A DNA stretch of 64,000 nucleotides from Actinoplanes auranticolor (GTDB taxonomy: Bacteria > Actinomycetota > Actinomycetes > Mycobacteriales > Micromonosporaceae), in assembly GCF_018332655.1 (NCBI RefSeq), contig NZ_BOQL01000024.1, forward strand, positions 1 to 64,000. The letters run 5' to 3'. Positions within the stretch are counted from its first letter, which is position 1, and each line of letters begins with the position of its first letter. Of this stretch, positions 49,383 to 57,196 are shown in pieces. The notes below the pieces were generated by a model that was given only the letters and a program-made list of their open reading frames with translations, did no database searches and was not told the origin of the DNA. A program made the translations under genes and the position numbers.

Positions 49383-50420
49383 ATGCTGCCCGTGGAGTTC
49401 GGACTGGACACGTTCGGCGACGTCACCGTCGGCCCGGACGGTGAGCCGCTGTCGTATGCGCAGGTCATCCGCAATGTCGTCGAGCAGGCGGTGCTGGCCG
49501 ACGAGGTGGGGGTGGACGCGTTCGGGCTCGGCGAGCACCACCGCGACGACTTTGCGGTCTCGGCACCGGAGATCGTGCTGGCGGCCATCGCCAGCCGGAC
49601 CCGGCGGATCCGGCTCGGCACCGCGGTGACGGTGCTCAGCTCCGACGACCCGGTCCGCGTCTACGAACGGTTCGCCACCCTCGACGCGGTGTCCAACGGG
49701 CGGGCCGAGATCACCCTGGGCCGCGGTTCGTTCACCGAGTCGTTCCCGCTGTTCGGCTACGACCTGGACGACTACGACCGGCTCTTCGCCGAGAAGGCCG
49801 ACCTGATGGCCGAGCTGCTCCGCGAGGACGCGGTGACCTGGCACGGCACCGTCCGTCCGCCGCTGGAAGGCCAGCAGGTGTACCCGAAGACCGCCTCGGG
49901 ACGGATCACCACGTGGGTCGGCGTGGGCGGCAGCCCGGAGTCGGTGGTCCGCGCCGCCCGCTACGGCTTCCCGCTGGTGCTGGCGATCATCGGCGGTGAC
50001 CCGGCCCGCTTCGCGCCCTACGTGGAGCTGTACCACCGGGCCCTGGACCAGTACGAGCGCGAGCCGCTGCCGATCGCGGTGCACGCGCCCGGCTTCATCG
50101 CCGCCACCGACGAGGAGGCCGTCGAGACCCTGTGGCCGCACGCCCGGGCGTCGATCACCCGGATCGGCGCCGAACGGGGCTGGCCGCCACTGACCCGGGA
50201 ACGCTTCGAGGCCGACATCGCCGAGGGCGCCTGGCACGTCGGCTCGCCGGACACCGTGGCCCGCAAGATCGCCCGCACGGTGAGCGTGCTCGACGTGCAG
50301 CGCTTCGACCTGAAGTACTCGGCCGGCACGCTGCCGCACGAGGCGATGATGACGGCGGTCCACCTCTACGGCACCGAGGTCATCCCCCGGGTGCGCGAGC
50401 TGCTGGAGAACGAGGACTGA
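49383..50420 (+). CDS. LLM-class flavin-dependent oxidoreductase
   Basis: 345 residues from ATG 49383. Bacterial-luciferase-like TIM barrel: FGLDTFGDV at the N-terminus, VVEQAVLADEVGVDAFGLGEHHRDDFAVSAPEIVLAAIASRT, IRLGTAVTVLSSDDPVRVYERFATLDAVSNGRAEITLGRGSF. It uses FMN or F420. The central QVYPKTASGRITTWVGVGGSPESVVRAA and a C-terminal substrate region are typical. Substrate unknown; single-gene unit. Confidence 0.9.
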   Translation: MLPVEFGLDTFGDVTVGPDGEPLSYAQVIRNVVEQAVLADEVGVDAFGLGEHHRDDFAVSAPEIVLAAIASRTRRIRLGTAVTVLSSDDPVRVYERFATLDAVSNGRAEITLGRGSFTESFPLFGYDLDDYDRLFAEKADLMAELLREDAVTWHGTVRPPLEGQQVYPKTASGRITTWVGVGGSPESVVRAARYGFPLVLAIIGGDPARFAPYVELYHRALDQYEREPLPIAVHAPGFIAATDEEAVETLWPHARASITRIGAERGWPPLTRERFEADIAEGAWHVGSPDTVARKIARTVSVLDVQRFDLKYSAGTLPHEAMMTAVHLYGTEVIPRVRELLENED

Positions 50421-50448
50421 GGCCGGGCGGCCGGAGTGCGGGCCGGGG

Positions 50449-51273
50449 TCAGGATTTGCGGCCGATCGCGGCGACCACCGCCATGTCGCCTGGATCGCCG
50501 TCGCCCTGCGGGCCGGCCGGCCACTCGTGCACCCAGACCAGTCCGGGCGGCACCAGCTCCGTGTCGCCGAAGAAGCGTTTGATCTGCGACCGGGTGCGGC
50601 CGGTGGCCGTCGACACGTCCGTCCGCCGGTAGAGGTCGGCGACGCCGTCCCCGGCCGCGTCGGCCGCGGTCTCCGAGACGCCGTGCGAGATCGCCACGTA
50701 CGACCCCGGCGGCAGGCTCGCCAGCAGCCGCTCGACCGCCGGGTAGGCGTCGTCGTCCGGCACGAAGTGCAGCATCGCGACCAGCAGCAGCCCGATCGGC
50801 TCCTGCTGGTCGAGCAGCCGGCGCACGCCGGCATGGGCCAGAATCGCCTCGGGGAAACGCATGTCGGCCTGCACCGCGGTGGCGAACCGGTTGTCCCGCA
50901 GGATCTCGCCGGCGTGCGCGACCGCGACCGGGTCGATGTCGATGTAGACCACCCGGGCGTCCTCGACCCGGCGCTGGGCGATCTCGTGCACGTTGCCGAC
51001 CGTCGGGATGCCGCTGCCGATGTCGAGGAACTGCCGCACCCCCGCGTCCAGCATGAACTGCACGGCCCGGTTGAGGAACGCGCGGTTGGCCCGGGCCATC
51101 TCGCCCGCCGCGGGGATCATCGCCAGCAGCCGTTTGGCCGCCTCACGGTCGGCCGCGAAGTTGTGGTTGCCGCCGAGCAGGGCGTCGTAGATCCGGGCGC
51201 TGCTGGGCCGGCTGGAATAGTCCGCGTCCGCGTTCCCCATGCCGAGGAAGCCTACTCCACTGTGGTCGGTCAT
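50449..51273 (-). CDS. SAM-dependent methyltransferase, DUF574 (SCO1731) type
   Basis: 274 residues from ATG 51273, overlapping the stop of the GGDEF-EAL gene (ATGA). Family start SSARIYDALLGGNHNFAADREAAKRLL, SAM motif QFLDIGSGIPTVGNVHEIAQ, VVYIDIDPVAVAHAG, PIGLLLVAMLHFVPDDD and the end GDMAVVAAIGRKS. The family is large in actinomycetes; its substrates are mostly unknown. Third gene of the sigma factor - degenerate GGDEF/EAL - methyltransferase unit. Confidence 0.9.
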   Translation of the reverse strand: MTDHSGVGFLGMGNADADYSSRPSSARIYDALLGGNHNFAADREAAKRLLAMIPAAGEMARANRAFLNRAVQFMLDAGVRQFLDIGSGIPTVGNVHEIAQRRVEDARVVYIDIDPVAVAHAGEILRDNRFATAVQADMRFPEAILAHAGVRRLLDQQEPIGLLLVAMLHFVPDDDAYPAVERLLASLPPGSYVAISHGVSETAADAAGDGVADLYRRTDVSTATGRTRSQIKRFFGDTELVPPGLVWVHEWPAGPQGDGDPGDMAVVAAIGRKS

Positions 51274-53342
51274 GAGGCCACCCTTCGGTCGACGACGGCG
51301 GCCAGCGGGGCCGGCCCGCGCAGCAGTGCGGGCACCTGGTGCGGGGTCGTCGGCGGGCCGTACCGCAGCCCCTGGGCGCCGTCGACGCCCGTCCCGGCCA
51401 GCCGGGCCTGGACGCCCTCGTCGTCCACGCCGTGCACGGTCAGGGTGAGCCCGAGCGCGTGCGCGACCCGCGCCATCCCGGTCAGCAGGTCGCGGTCGGC
51501 GTCGGGCCCGGTGGCCGGGGACCGCAGCAGACCCGCCGGCGTCCGCAGGCCGTACAGCGGAAGCTCCCGCAGGTACGGCAGGCTGCTGTGCCCGGTGCCG
51601 AAGTCGTCCAGCTCGAGCCGGACGCCGAGCGCCGCCAGCGCGGTCAGCACGGTGTGGCTGTGCTCGCCGGCCGGCACGGCGTCCAGTCCGGACAGGTGCA
51701 GGTGCAGCCGCCGCGGCGGCAGGCCGCTGTCCGCGAGCGCCTCCCGCACCAGGTCGGCGATGTCGGGATAGCCGATCTGGTGCACCGGCAGCTCCAGGCC
51801 GATGAACGGGCCCTTGCGGCCGCCGTCCCAGGTCATCGCCTGCCGGCAGGCCTGCCGCAGGAAGGACCCGGCGAGCCGGGTGGTGGTGTCGCGGTCGCCG
51901 GTGAGCTGGCCGATCCGGGTGAGGTCGAGGGTGCCCAGGTGCGGGTGCCGCCAGGCCATCCGGGCGTGCAGCCCGGCGACCAGGCCGGTGCCCAGCCGTA
52001 CCACCGGCTGGTAGGACGGCGGGCCGGTGACCAGACCGGAGACGCCGGTGGCGGTGCGGGACCGGCCGGGACCGGCGGGCAGCGGGTCGTACGCGGCCCA
52101 GCCGGTGGTGCCGGCCCGGGCCTGGCGCAGCGCGATCTCGGCGTCGAGCAGGACCCGGGTGACGTCGAGACCCGCGGTCGGCACGTCGACGACCCCGACC
52201 GCGGCGTGCAGCGGGGCGGTCAGCCCGGTCCCGGGCAGCGAGGCCGGCTCGGCCAGCTCCCGGGTGAGCCGCTCGGCCAGCTCGGCGAGATGGGCCAGGC
52301 CCCCGCTGTCCTGCACCAGCAGCGCGAAGGTGTGCGCGCTGTGCCGGGCCAGCAGGTAGTCCGGGTGCCGGGCGACCCGCTGCAGCCGGCGGGCCACCTC
52401 GGTGAGCACGTGGTCGGCGGCGTCGGCACCGAACTGCTCGCCCACCGCGACCAGGCCGCCCAGGTCGATGAGGCAGAGCCCGACGTGCCGGGCCGGGTCG
52501 TCGCCGTTCGCGGACTGCCGCAGGCGCTGCCCGAGACAGGCCTTGTTGGCCAGCCCGGTCACCGGGTCGTAGTAGGCGAGCCGGTGGTAGCGGGCCTCGC
52601 TGTGCTGCAGGGCGGACTGGAACTCGCGGGCGGCCCGCTGGGTGGCGCGGTGCAGCGACTCCTGCTGGGCCAGAGTGCGGGCCTGGACAGCGGCGGCGAA
52701 TCCGGCGGCGAACGCGCCCGCGACCTGGCGGGCCGGGCGGGGCACGGAGTCGCCGTCGCTGAGGTGGTCGAGCAACAGCGTCATGCTGGCCGGCAACGCC
52801 TCGGGCCGGCTGACACCCAGGGCGACGACCTCCACCCCCACCTGGTAGGCCGCTTCGAGATCCGGCGGGCTCGCCTGGGTGGCGACGCGCAGGCAGTTCG
52901 CGTACGCCTCGAGTGTGCGGGTCGCGGCGTCCTCGGCGATCGGCAGGTAGACCCCCGCGGCCGCCGCGGCGGCGAACCACATGTCGCCCAGGCTCTGGCC
53001 GCGGGCGCCGGGGACCGGCTGCCGCGCCGGCTCCAGCGGGCCGGCGGCGGCCGGCAGCGGCGCGAGGGTACGGCGGGCGCTGAGCACCGTGCGGGCGGCC
53101 TGATCGAGGGCGGCATCCGTGTACTGCACCGCGGTCTCCAGGGCGGCGGCGACGATGCCGTCGGCGCGGTGGCGGGCGTCCTCGATCAGCCGGTCCGCGG
53201 GCGCGTCGGCCGGGGCCGGCTCGTCCTCCTCGGGCACCGGGTCGTAGCCGCACTCGGCGAGGATCTGGTTGAGCGCGGCGATCATCATCGCGTGGGTCAG
53301 CCCGCCCTCGTCCGGCGGGAACGGATCGTCGTGCGGCGTCAT
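51270..53342 (-). CDS. GGDEF-EAL protein with both active sites degenerate
   Basis: 690 residues from ATG 53342, overlapping the sigma-factor stop (ATGA). Residues 1-260 are soluble and helical, no membrane segment. The GGDEF domain (about 265-425) keeps DPVTGLANK, but the signature is HSAHTFALLV, so cyclase activity is not expected. The EAL domain (about 435-680) starts SYQPVVRLGTGLVAGLHARMAW, with HAR in place of EAL, while LELDDFGTGHSSLPYL is kept. It is probably a c-di-GMP binder or scaffold rather than an enzyme. Coupling to a sigma factor suggests control of that factor. Confidence 0.85.
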   Translation of the reverse strand: MTPHDDPFPPDEGGLTHAMMIAALNQILAECGYDPVPEEDEPAPADAPADRLIEDARHRADGIVAAALETAVQYTDAALDQAARTVLSARRTLAPLPAAAGPLEPARQPVPGARGQSLGDMWFAAAAAAGVYLPIAEDAATRTLEAYANCLRVATQASPPDLEAAYQVGVEVVALGVSRPEALPASMTLLLDHLSDGDSVPRPARQVAGAFAAGFAAAVQARTLAQQESLHRATQRAAREFQSALQHSEARYHRLAYYDPVTGLANKACLGQRLRQSANGDDPARHVGLCLIDLGGLVAVGEQFGADAADHVLTEVARRLQRVARHPDYLLARHSAHTFALLVQDSGGLAHLAELAERLTRELAEPASLPGTGLTAPLHAAVGVVDVPTAGLDVTRVLLDAEIALRQARAGTTGWAAYDPLPAGPGRSRTATGVSGLVTGPPSYQPVVRLGTGLVAGLHARMAWRHPHLGTLDLTRIGQLTGDRDTTTRLAGSFLRQACRQAMTWDGGRKGPFIGLELPVHQIGYPDIADLVREALADSGLPPRRLHLHLSGLDAVPAGEHSHTVLTALAALGVRLELDDFGTGHSSLPYLRELPLYGLRTPAGLLRSPATGPDADRDLLTGMARVAHALGLTLTVHGVDDEGVQARLAGTGVDGAQGLRYGPPTTPHQVPALLRGPAPLAAVVDRRVAS

Positions 53343-54064
53343 GACCGGCCTCCCTCGGGCTCGGGCCGGGGCCCGCTCCCGGAATCTGGCTGCGACCCGC
53401 CCGGCCCGGCCGCGGCGGACCGGCCCTCGCCGGGTGAACCCTCGCCGGACCGAGGCTCAGCCGGCTGCGGCTCGGCGACGGGTTCGGATGTGTGGCCGCG
53501 CTGCGCCGGCACCGCCTGCCACATCGCCACCGCCTGCTTGCGGCCCAGCTTCAGTGCCGTCCGGACCGCCTCCGGCGTCTTGCCCACCTGCCGGGCGATC
53601 TCCGTCGGGGTCAGGCCCTCGGCCGAGAGCTCCAGCGCCTCCCGCCGGGCCGGCGGCAGCTGGGCCAGCACGCCCGCGAACCACTCCTGCAGCTCGTAGG
53701 CCACCAGTTCGGGGTCGGCGCGGCCGGTGCCTAGCTCGCCGAGGTCGGCGACCAGCACCTCAAGGTCGCCGCGCCCGGCGCTGCGCCGCTGTTTCAGCCA
53801 GTGCGACCGGGCCGCGGTCCGCACCCAGGCGACCGGGTGGGTCAGCTCCGGCCAGCGGCGCAGCGCCTCCCGGATCGCCTCGGCAACGGCGTCCTGGGCC
53901 TCCCAGCGGTCGGCGCCCTCGCGCATCAGGCTGCGTACGAGGCCCGCCCAGTAGCGCCGGAAGAACTCCTCGATCTGCGCGGCGGGCGGCGGCTCCGGAA
54001 TCAGCGGTGGCGCTGTCGCACTCTCCACGTCGGGCGTGTCGTGCGTGCCGTGCGCGTCGGGCAC
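53339..54064 (-). CDS. ECF-type RNA polymerase sigma factor with Pro-rich tail
   Basis: 241 residues from GTG 54064 (ACGGAG upstream; GTG 54094 is an alternative). Region 2 covers about 25-95 (IEEFFRRYWAGLVRSLMREG, EAQDAVAEAIREALRRW, HPVAWVRTAARSHWLKQRR). Region 4 covers about 125-185 (QLPPARREALELSAEGLTPTEIARQVGKTPEAVRTALKLGRKQ). About 50 extra C-terminal residues are Pro/Glu/Gly-rich. No anti-sigma gene of the usual kind is adjacent; the coupled degenerate GGDEF-EAL protein may play that part. Confidence 0.87.
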   Translation of the reverse strand: MPDAHGTHDTPDVESATAPPLIPEPPPAAQIEEFFRRYWAGLVRSLMREGADRWEAQDAVAEAIREALRRWPELTHPVAWVRTAARSHWLKQRRSAGRGDLEVLVADLGELGTGRADPELVAYELQEWFAGVLAQLPPARREALELSAEGLTPTEIARQVGKTPEAVRTALKLGRKQAVAMWQAVPAQRGHTSEPVAEPQPAEPRSGEGSPGEGRSAAAGPGGSQPDSGSGPRPEPEGGRS

Positions 54065-54147
54065 CGATGTCTCCGTTCGCCGTTGAACTCCCACCTAGTT
54101 AGGTCCGTGGGAGCCGGTCGGCGTGACATCGACGATCAAGATTCTTT

Positions 54148-54520
54148 TCAGCGGCGGGCGCGGGCCTCCCGCATCGCCGGGCAGAGCCGGACGGTGGCCG
54201 CGAGGTCGGTGCGCCCGTCAGCCGCGGCGGCCGCCACCCCGAGCCGGTAGGTGACCCGTTCGCGCGCGGTCATGGTGCCCCGACGATGTTCGAGCACCGG
54301 CACGGCGGCGAGCACCTCGGGCACGACAGCCGGGCCGGCGGCCCCGGCCAGGCGCAACGCGGTCAGTTCCCGGTCGAAGCGGCCGGCCGCGCCGGCGCCT
54401 CCGACGAGCTGTTCGACGACGGCGGGCGTACCGGCGAACCCGGCCCGCGAGCGCGGGCTGCCGGCGATGCTCCGCGGCCGGCCCAGCCGGTCGCGCAGCG
54501 CGGGCCCCAGCGGCAGGGCC
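54148..54520 (-). CDS. hypothetical protein without a clear start
   Basis: A long open frame with good coding character ends at 54148: ALRDRLGRPRSIAGSPRSRA, VVEQLVGGAGAAGRFDRELT, RLAGAAGPAVVPEVLAAVPV and TARERVTYRLGVAAAAADGR, ending REARARR. No ATG or GTG with a ribosome site fits, although an ATG out of frame overlaps the stop of the upstream gene (at 54530), which suggests a frameshift at the very start. Arg/Ala-rich, helical. No family recognised. Confidence 0.4.
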
Positions 54521-54529
54521 CGCGGAAGA

Positions 54530-54835
54530 TCATTCGGCGATCATCCGGATGATCGCGTTGCCGCCGAGCATGAGCACGTCGGCCCCGGCGACCAGGGCCA
54601 TGGCCAGGTGCATCCGGCGGCTGGTCAGCTCGGGATCGGAGCCGGTCAGCCCGAGCCCGGCGATGACCAGGGCCAGCAGCACCAGCGGGATGCCGAAGAT
54701 GAGCAGCACCCCGACCGAGCCGGGGGTCCGGCCCTGCACGACGAGCAGCGTGAGCATCACCGCCGGCCCGATGCCGAAGAAGAGCACGGCGAGCCCGCCG
54801 TACCACCGCAGCGACCGCGTCGCGTCCGTCACCAT
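54530..54835 (-). CDS. small three- to four-helix membrane protein
   Basis: 101 residues from ATG 54835 or GTG 54832, with GGAGGTGC directly upstream. Hydrophobic segments: WYGGLAVLFFGIGPAVMLTL, VGVLLIFGIPLVLLALVIAG and MHLAMALVAGADVLMLGGNA. No recognised family. It is followed by the start-less hypothetical gene on the same strand. Confidence 0.65.
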   Translation of the reverse strand: MVTDATRSLRWYGGLAVLFFGIGPAVMLTLLVVQGRTPGSVGVLLIFGIPLVLLALVIAGLGLTGSDPELTSRRMHLAMALVAGADVLMLGGNAIIRMIAE

Positions 54836-54913
54836 GCACCTCCGATGCGGGGGTCATGGTATCGAGTGCCGATCACCGTCCGGGCCGCCACCACGGCCGG
54901 TGGCCGCGGCGGG

Positions 54914-55867
54914 TCAGTGGGTGCGAGTGCGGAACATCGACCGGTATGCCTGCGGGGTCGTGTCCAGCCGGTGTCCGAAGTGGTGCCGCAGGGTCGCGGC
55001 GCTGCCGAAGCCGGCCCGGACCGCGATCGTGTCGACGCCCAGGTCGGACTCCTCCAGCAGCCGGCGGGCCAGCAGCACGCGCTGGCCGGTGAGCCAGTCG
55101 TGCGGGGTCGCGCCGGTCTCGGCCCGGAACTTGCGGGCGAAGGTGCGCGGTGCCATGTGGGCCTGCGCCGCCAGGGTGTCCACCGTGTGCGGCTGGTCCA
55201 GGGTCGCCAGTACGTGGGTGAGCAGGGGCTGCAACGTCTCGCAGTCGATCGGCTGCACCGGCGTCTCGATGAACTGGGCCTGGCCACCGTCGCGGTGCGG
55301 CGGCACGACCATCCGGCGGGCGAGCTGGGTCGCCACCGCCGAGCCCTGTTCCTCGCGGATCAGGTGCAGGCCGCAGTCGACCGCCGAGGCCGTGCCGGCG
55401 CTGGTGACGATGTTGCCGTCGGCCACGTACAGCACGTCCGGGTCGACCTTGGCCAGCGGGAAGCGGGCGGCCAGCGCGTCGGCGTGGCGCCAGTGGGTGG
55501 TGCAGCGGCGGTCGTCGAGCAACCCGGCCGCGCCGAGCGTGAACGCGCCGGTACAGACGCTCATCACCCAGGCGCCGCGGGCGTGGGCGCGGCGCAGTGC
55601 GTCGAGGACCGCGGCCGGCGGTTCCCGGTCGTTGGTGCCGGGCACGACCGCGACCAGGTCGGCCTGGTCGGCCGGGCCCAGGTCGTGGGCGGGCGAGATG
55701 GAGAAGCCGGCATGGGTACGGACCGGAGCGCCGTCGACGCTGCAGACGGCGAACTCGTAGCTCGGCAGTCCCTCGGCGGTGCGGTCGTAGCCGAACAGCT
55801 CACAGAGCACGCCGAGCTCGAAGACGGCCACGTCGGGAAGGGCGATCACAGCGACACTGCGCAACAT
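54914..55867 (-). CDS. GlxA/FtrA-type AraC regulator (DJ-1/PfpI plus AraC domains)
   Basis: 317 residues. The N-terminal DJ-1/PfpI-like domain covers about 1-180 (RSVAVIALPDVAVFELGVLCELFG, nucleophile-like Cys in WVMSVCTGAFTLGAAGLLD, CTTHWRHADALAARFP). A C-terminal AraC double helix-turn-helix covers about 215-310 (TVDTLAAQAHMAPRTFARKF, GVDTIAVRAGFGSAATLRHHFGHRL). Regulators of this type usually control a divergent hydrolase gene through a palindrome in the gap; the palindrome is here, but that gene is not. Confidence 0.9.
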   Translation of the reverse strand: MLRSVAVIALPDVAVFELGVLCELFGYDRTAEGLPSYEFAVCSVDGAPVRTHAGFSISPAHDLGPADQADLVAVVPGTNDREPPAAVLDALRRAHARGAWVMSVCTGAFTLGAAGLLDDRRCTTHWRHADALAARFPLAKVDPDVLYVADGNIVTSAGTASAVDCGLHLIREEQGSAVATQLARRMVVPPHRDGGQAQFIETPVQPIDCETLQPLLTHVLATLDQPHTVDTLAAQAHMAPRTFARKFRAETGATPHDWLTGQRVLLARRLLEESDLGVDTIAVRAGFGSAATLRHHFGHRLDTTPQAYRSMFRTRTH

Positions 55868-55887
55868 GCGGACAGCCTACGGCGCAC

Positions 55888-55922
55888 TGGCAGGATTTTG
55901 AAGATGTATGGCATCCCTGCCA
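55888..55922. promoter_or_regulatory. probable operator of the GlxA-type regulator
   Basis: TGGCAGGAT and ATCCCTGCCA form a near-perfect inverted repeat (one extra base) around 16 bases, 20 bases before the regulator start. The form TGGCAGGATTTT...CTGCCACT is what I recall from gaps between GlxA-type genes and isochorismatase-like genes. Confidence 0.5.
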
Positions 55923-56012
55923 CTGTCCGGGACTCCGGCGCGGGTCCATGCTGGTAACAAGCAACCCGGTGCGCACCGGCAAACGAACCGCCGGAACAAG
56001 GGTGTGAACGTC

Positions 56013-56144
56013 ATGGGAATCGCCATCCTCCTCTTCTTCGTCGCCATCGCCATCGCCTCGGGCGCCGGGCTCACCTTCGACAGCCGGGACAGCGGCGACT
56101 GGAAGCCCACCACCGACGGTGTGCGTACGCCGGACAGATTTTGA
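56013..56144 (+). CDS. small membrane peptide, 43 residues
   Basis: ATG 56013, or GTG 56004 in the same frame. One hydrophobic segment at the N-terminus (GIAILLFFVAIAIASGAG) followed by a short polar tail (TFDSRDSGDWKPTTDGVRTP). No family recognised. It lies where the usual target gene of the GlxA-type regulator would be. Confidence 0.45.
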   Translation: MGIAILLFFVAIAIASGAGLTFDSRDSGDWKPTTDGVRTPDRF

Positions 56145-56161
56145 AACTCGGCAGTGACGGC

Positions 56162-56199
56162 ACCGGCCCGCCCGCGGGATGACCGCGGAACGGGCCGGT
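56162..56199. terminator. hairpin between convergent genes
   Basis: ACCGGCCCG and CGGGCCGGT form a perfect 9-base stem, with CCGCGG copies able to extend pairing inside. No U-run, as is common for actinomycete terminators. It lies between the small membrane peptide gene and the acidic-protein gene. Confidence 0.65.
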
Positions 56200-56219
56200 A
56201 GCCGTTCGGTGCTCAGACG

Positions 56220-56993
56220 TCAGTTCTTCTTCTCGGCGCCCTGCTCCTCGGCGCCCTGCTCCTCAGCGCCCTGCTGCTCCTCGGCACCGGCTTCGTCCCC
56301 GGCACCGGCCTCCTCGCCGGCACCCGCGTCACCGGCGGCCTCGCCCGCGGCGGCCTTGGCGGCGGAGAGGTCCAGGCAGGCGACCAGCAGAGCCGCACGA
56401 GCGTCCGTGACAGCGGCGTCGAGCTCCTCGGCGCCGGCACCCTCCTCGGCAGCGCCCTCTTCGGCAGCGCCTTCCTCAGCGGCGGCGCCCTTCTTCTTGC
56501 CGGCTGCCTTCTCCTCGCCCATGCCCTTGGCGTACTTCTTGGCCACGGCCTTCTTGGCCTTCTTGGACATCTCGGCCGGAGCGGCCTCGTCCCCGGCGGC
56601 GCCCTCTTCGGCAGCGTCGTCCTCGGCGGCGCCGGCGGCTTCGGAATCGGCCGCGGCCTGATCGATCGCGAACTGGTCGCATGAATCCTCGAGCGCCTGC
56701 GCCGATGCGGCGGCCGCCTCGGCGGCACCGATCTCTTCCTCCGGCGCCAATGGTTCGCCGTCACAGACAACGGCGCCCACGTTGATTTCCAGCTTCTCGC
56801 AGCCGGCGACGTCGAAGTCCTGGCCGTCGACCACCACGATCTCCGACGCCTGCGCCTGCTCGCCCGCCGAGGCCAGCTGCAGTCCGGTGACACCGCCCAC
56901 CACCAGCACGCCAGCGATGACCGCGCCGCCGATCGCCTTACGGTTGATCCCGGTCCTGCCGGTTCCGATGCGTCGTCGCTGTCGCAGTCTCAT
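56220..56993 (-). CDS. exported acidic low-complexity (Ala/Glu-rich) protein
   Basis: 257 residues from ATG 56993 (GAGGAG upstream). A basic N-terminus (RLRQRRRIGTGRTGINRK) and one hydrophobic segment (IGGAVIAGVLVVGGVTGLQL) form a signal or anchor. A short domain with paired cysteines follows (VAGCEKLEINVGAVVCDGE, and later SCDQFAID, VACLDLS). Two long Glu/Ala runs (EEGAAEEGAAEEGAGAEE; GAEEQGAEEQGAEKKN) surround a Lys-rich patch (SKKAKKAVAKKYAKGM). Function unknown; strongly charged, likely disordered outside the cell. Confidence 0.7.
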   Translation of the reverse strand: MRLRQRRRIGTGRTGINRKAIGGAVIAGVLVVGGVTGLQLASAGEQAQASEIVVVDGQDFDVAGCEKLEINVGAVVCDGEPLAPEEEIGAAEAAAASAQALEDSCDQFAIDQAAADSEAAGAAEDDAAEEGAAGDEAAPAEMSKKAKKAVAKKYAKGMGEEKAAGKKKGAAAEEGAAEEGAAEEGAGAEELDAAVTDARAALLVACLDLSAAKAAAGEAAGDAGAGEEAGAGDEAGAEEQQGAEEQGAEEQGAEKKN

Positions 56994-57196
56994 CAGCACT
57001 CCTCGTCGTCGGACATCAATGTCGTTCCGGCAGCAAGTACGCGACCGCACCGCGATCGGGTTCAGATCTTCGGCGAATTCAGCCGGTTCAAAATATCGGC
57101 GACTTTTTTCGGCACAATCTGCGCACGCGTCCGGCGTCACACCCGCGATACGCCGATCCGCGATTAGCCGGGCCCCGAACGGTGAATGCTCAGACC

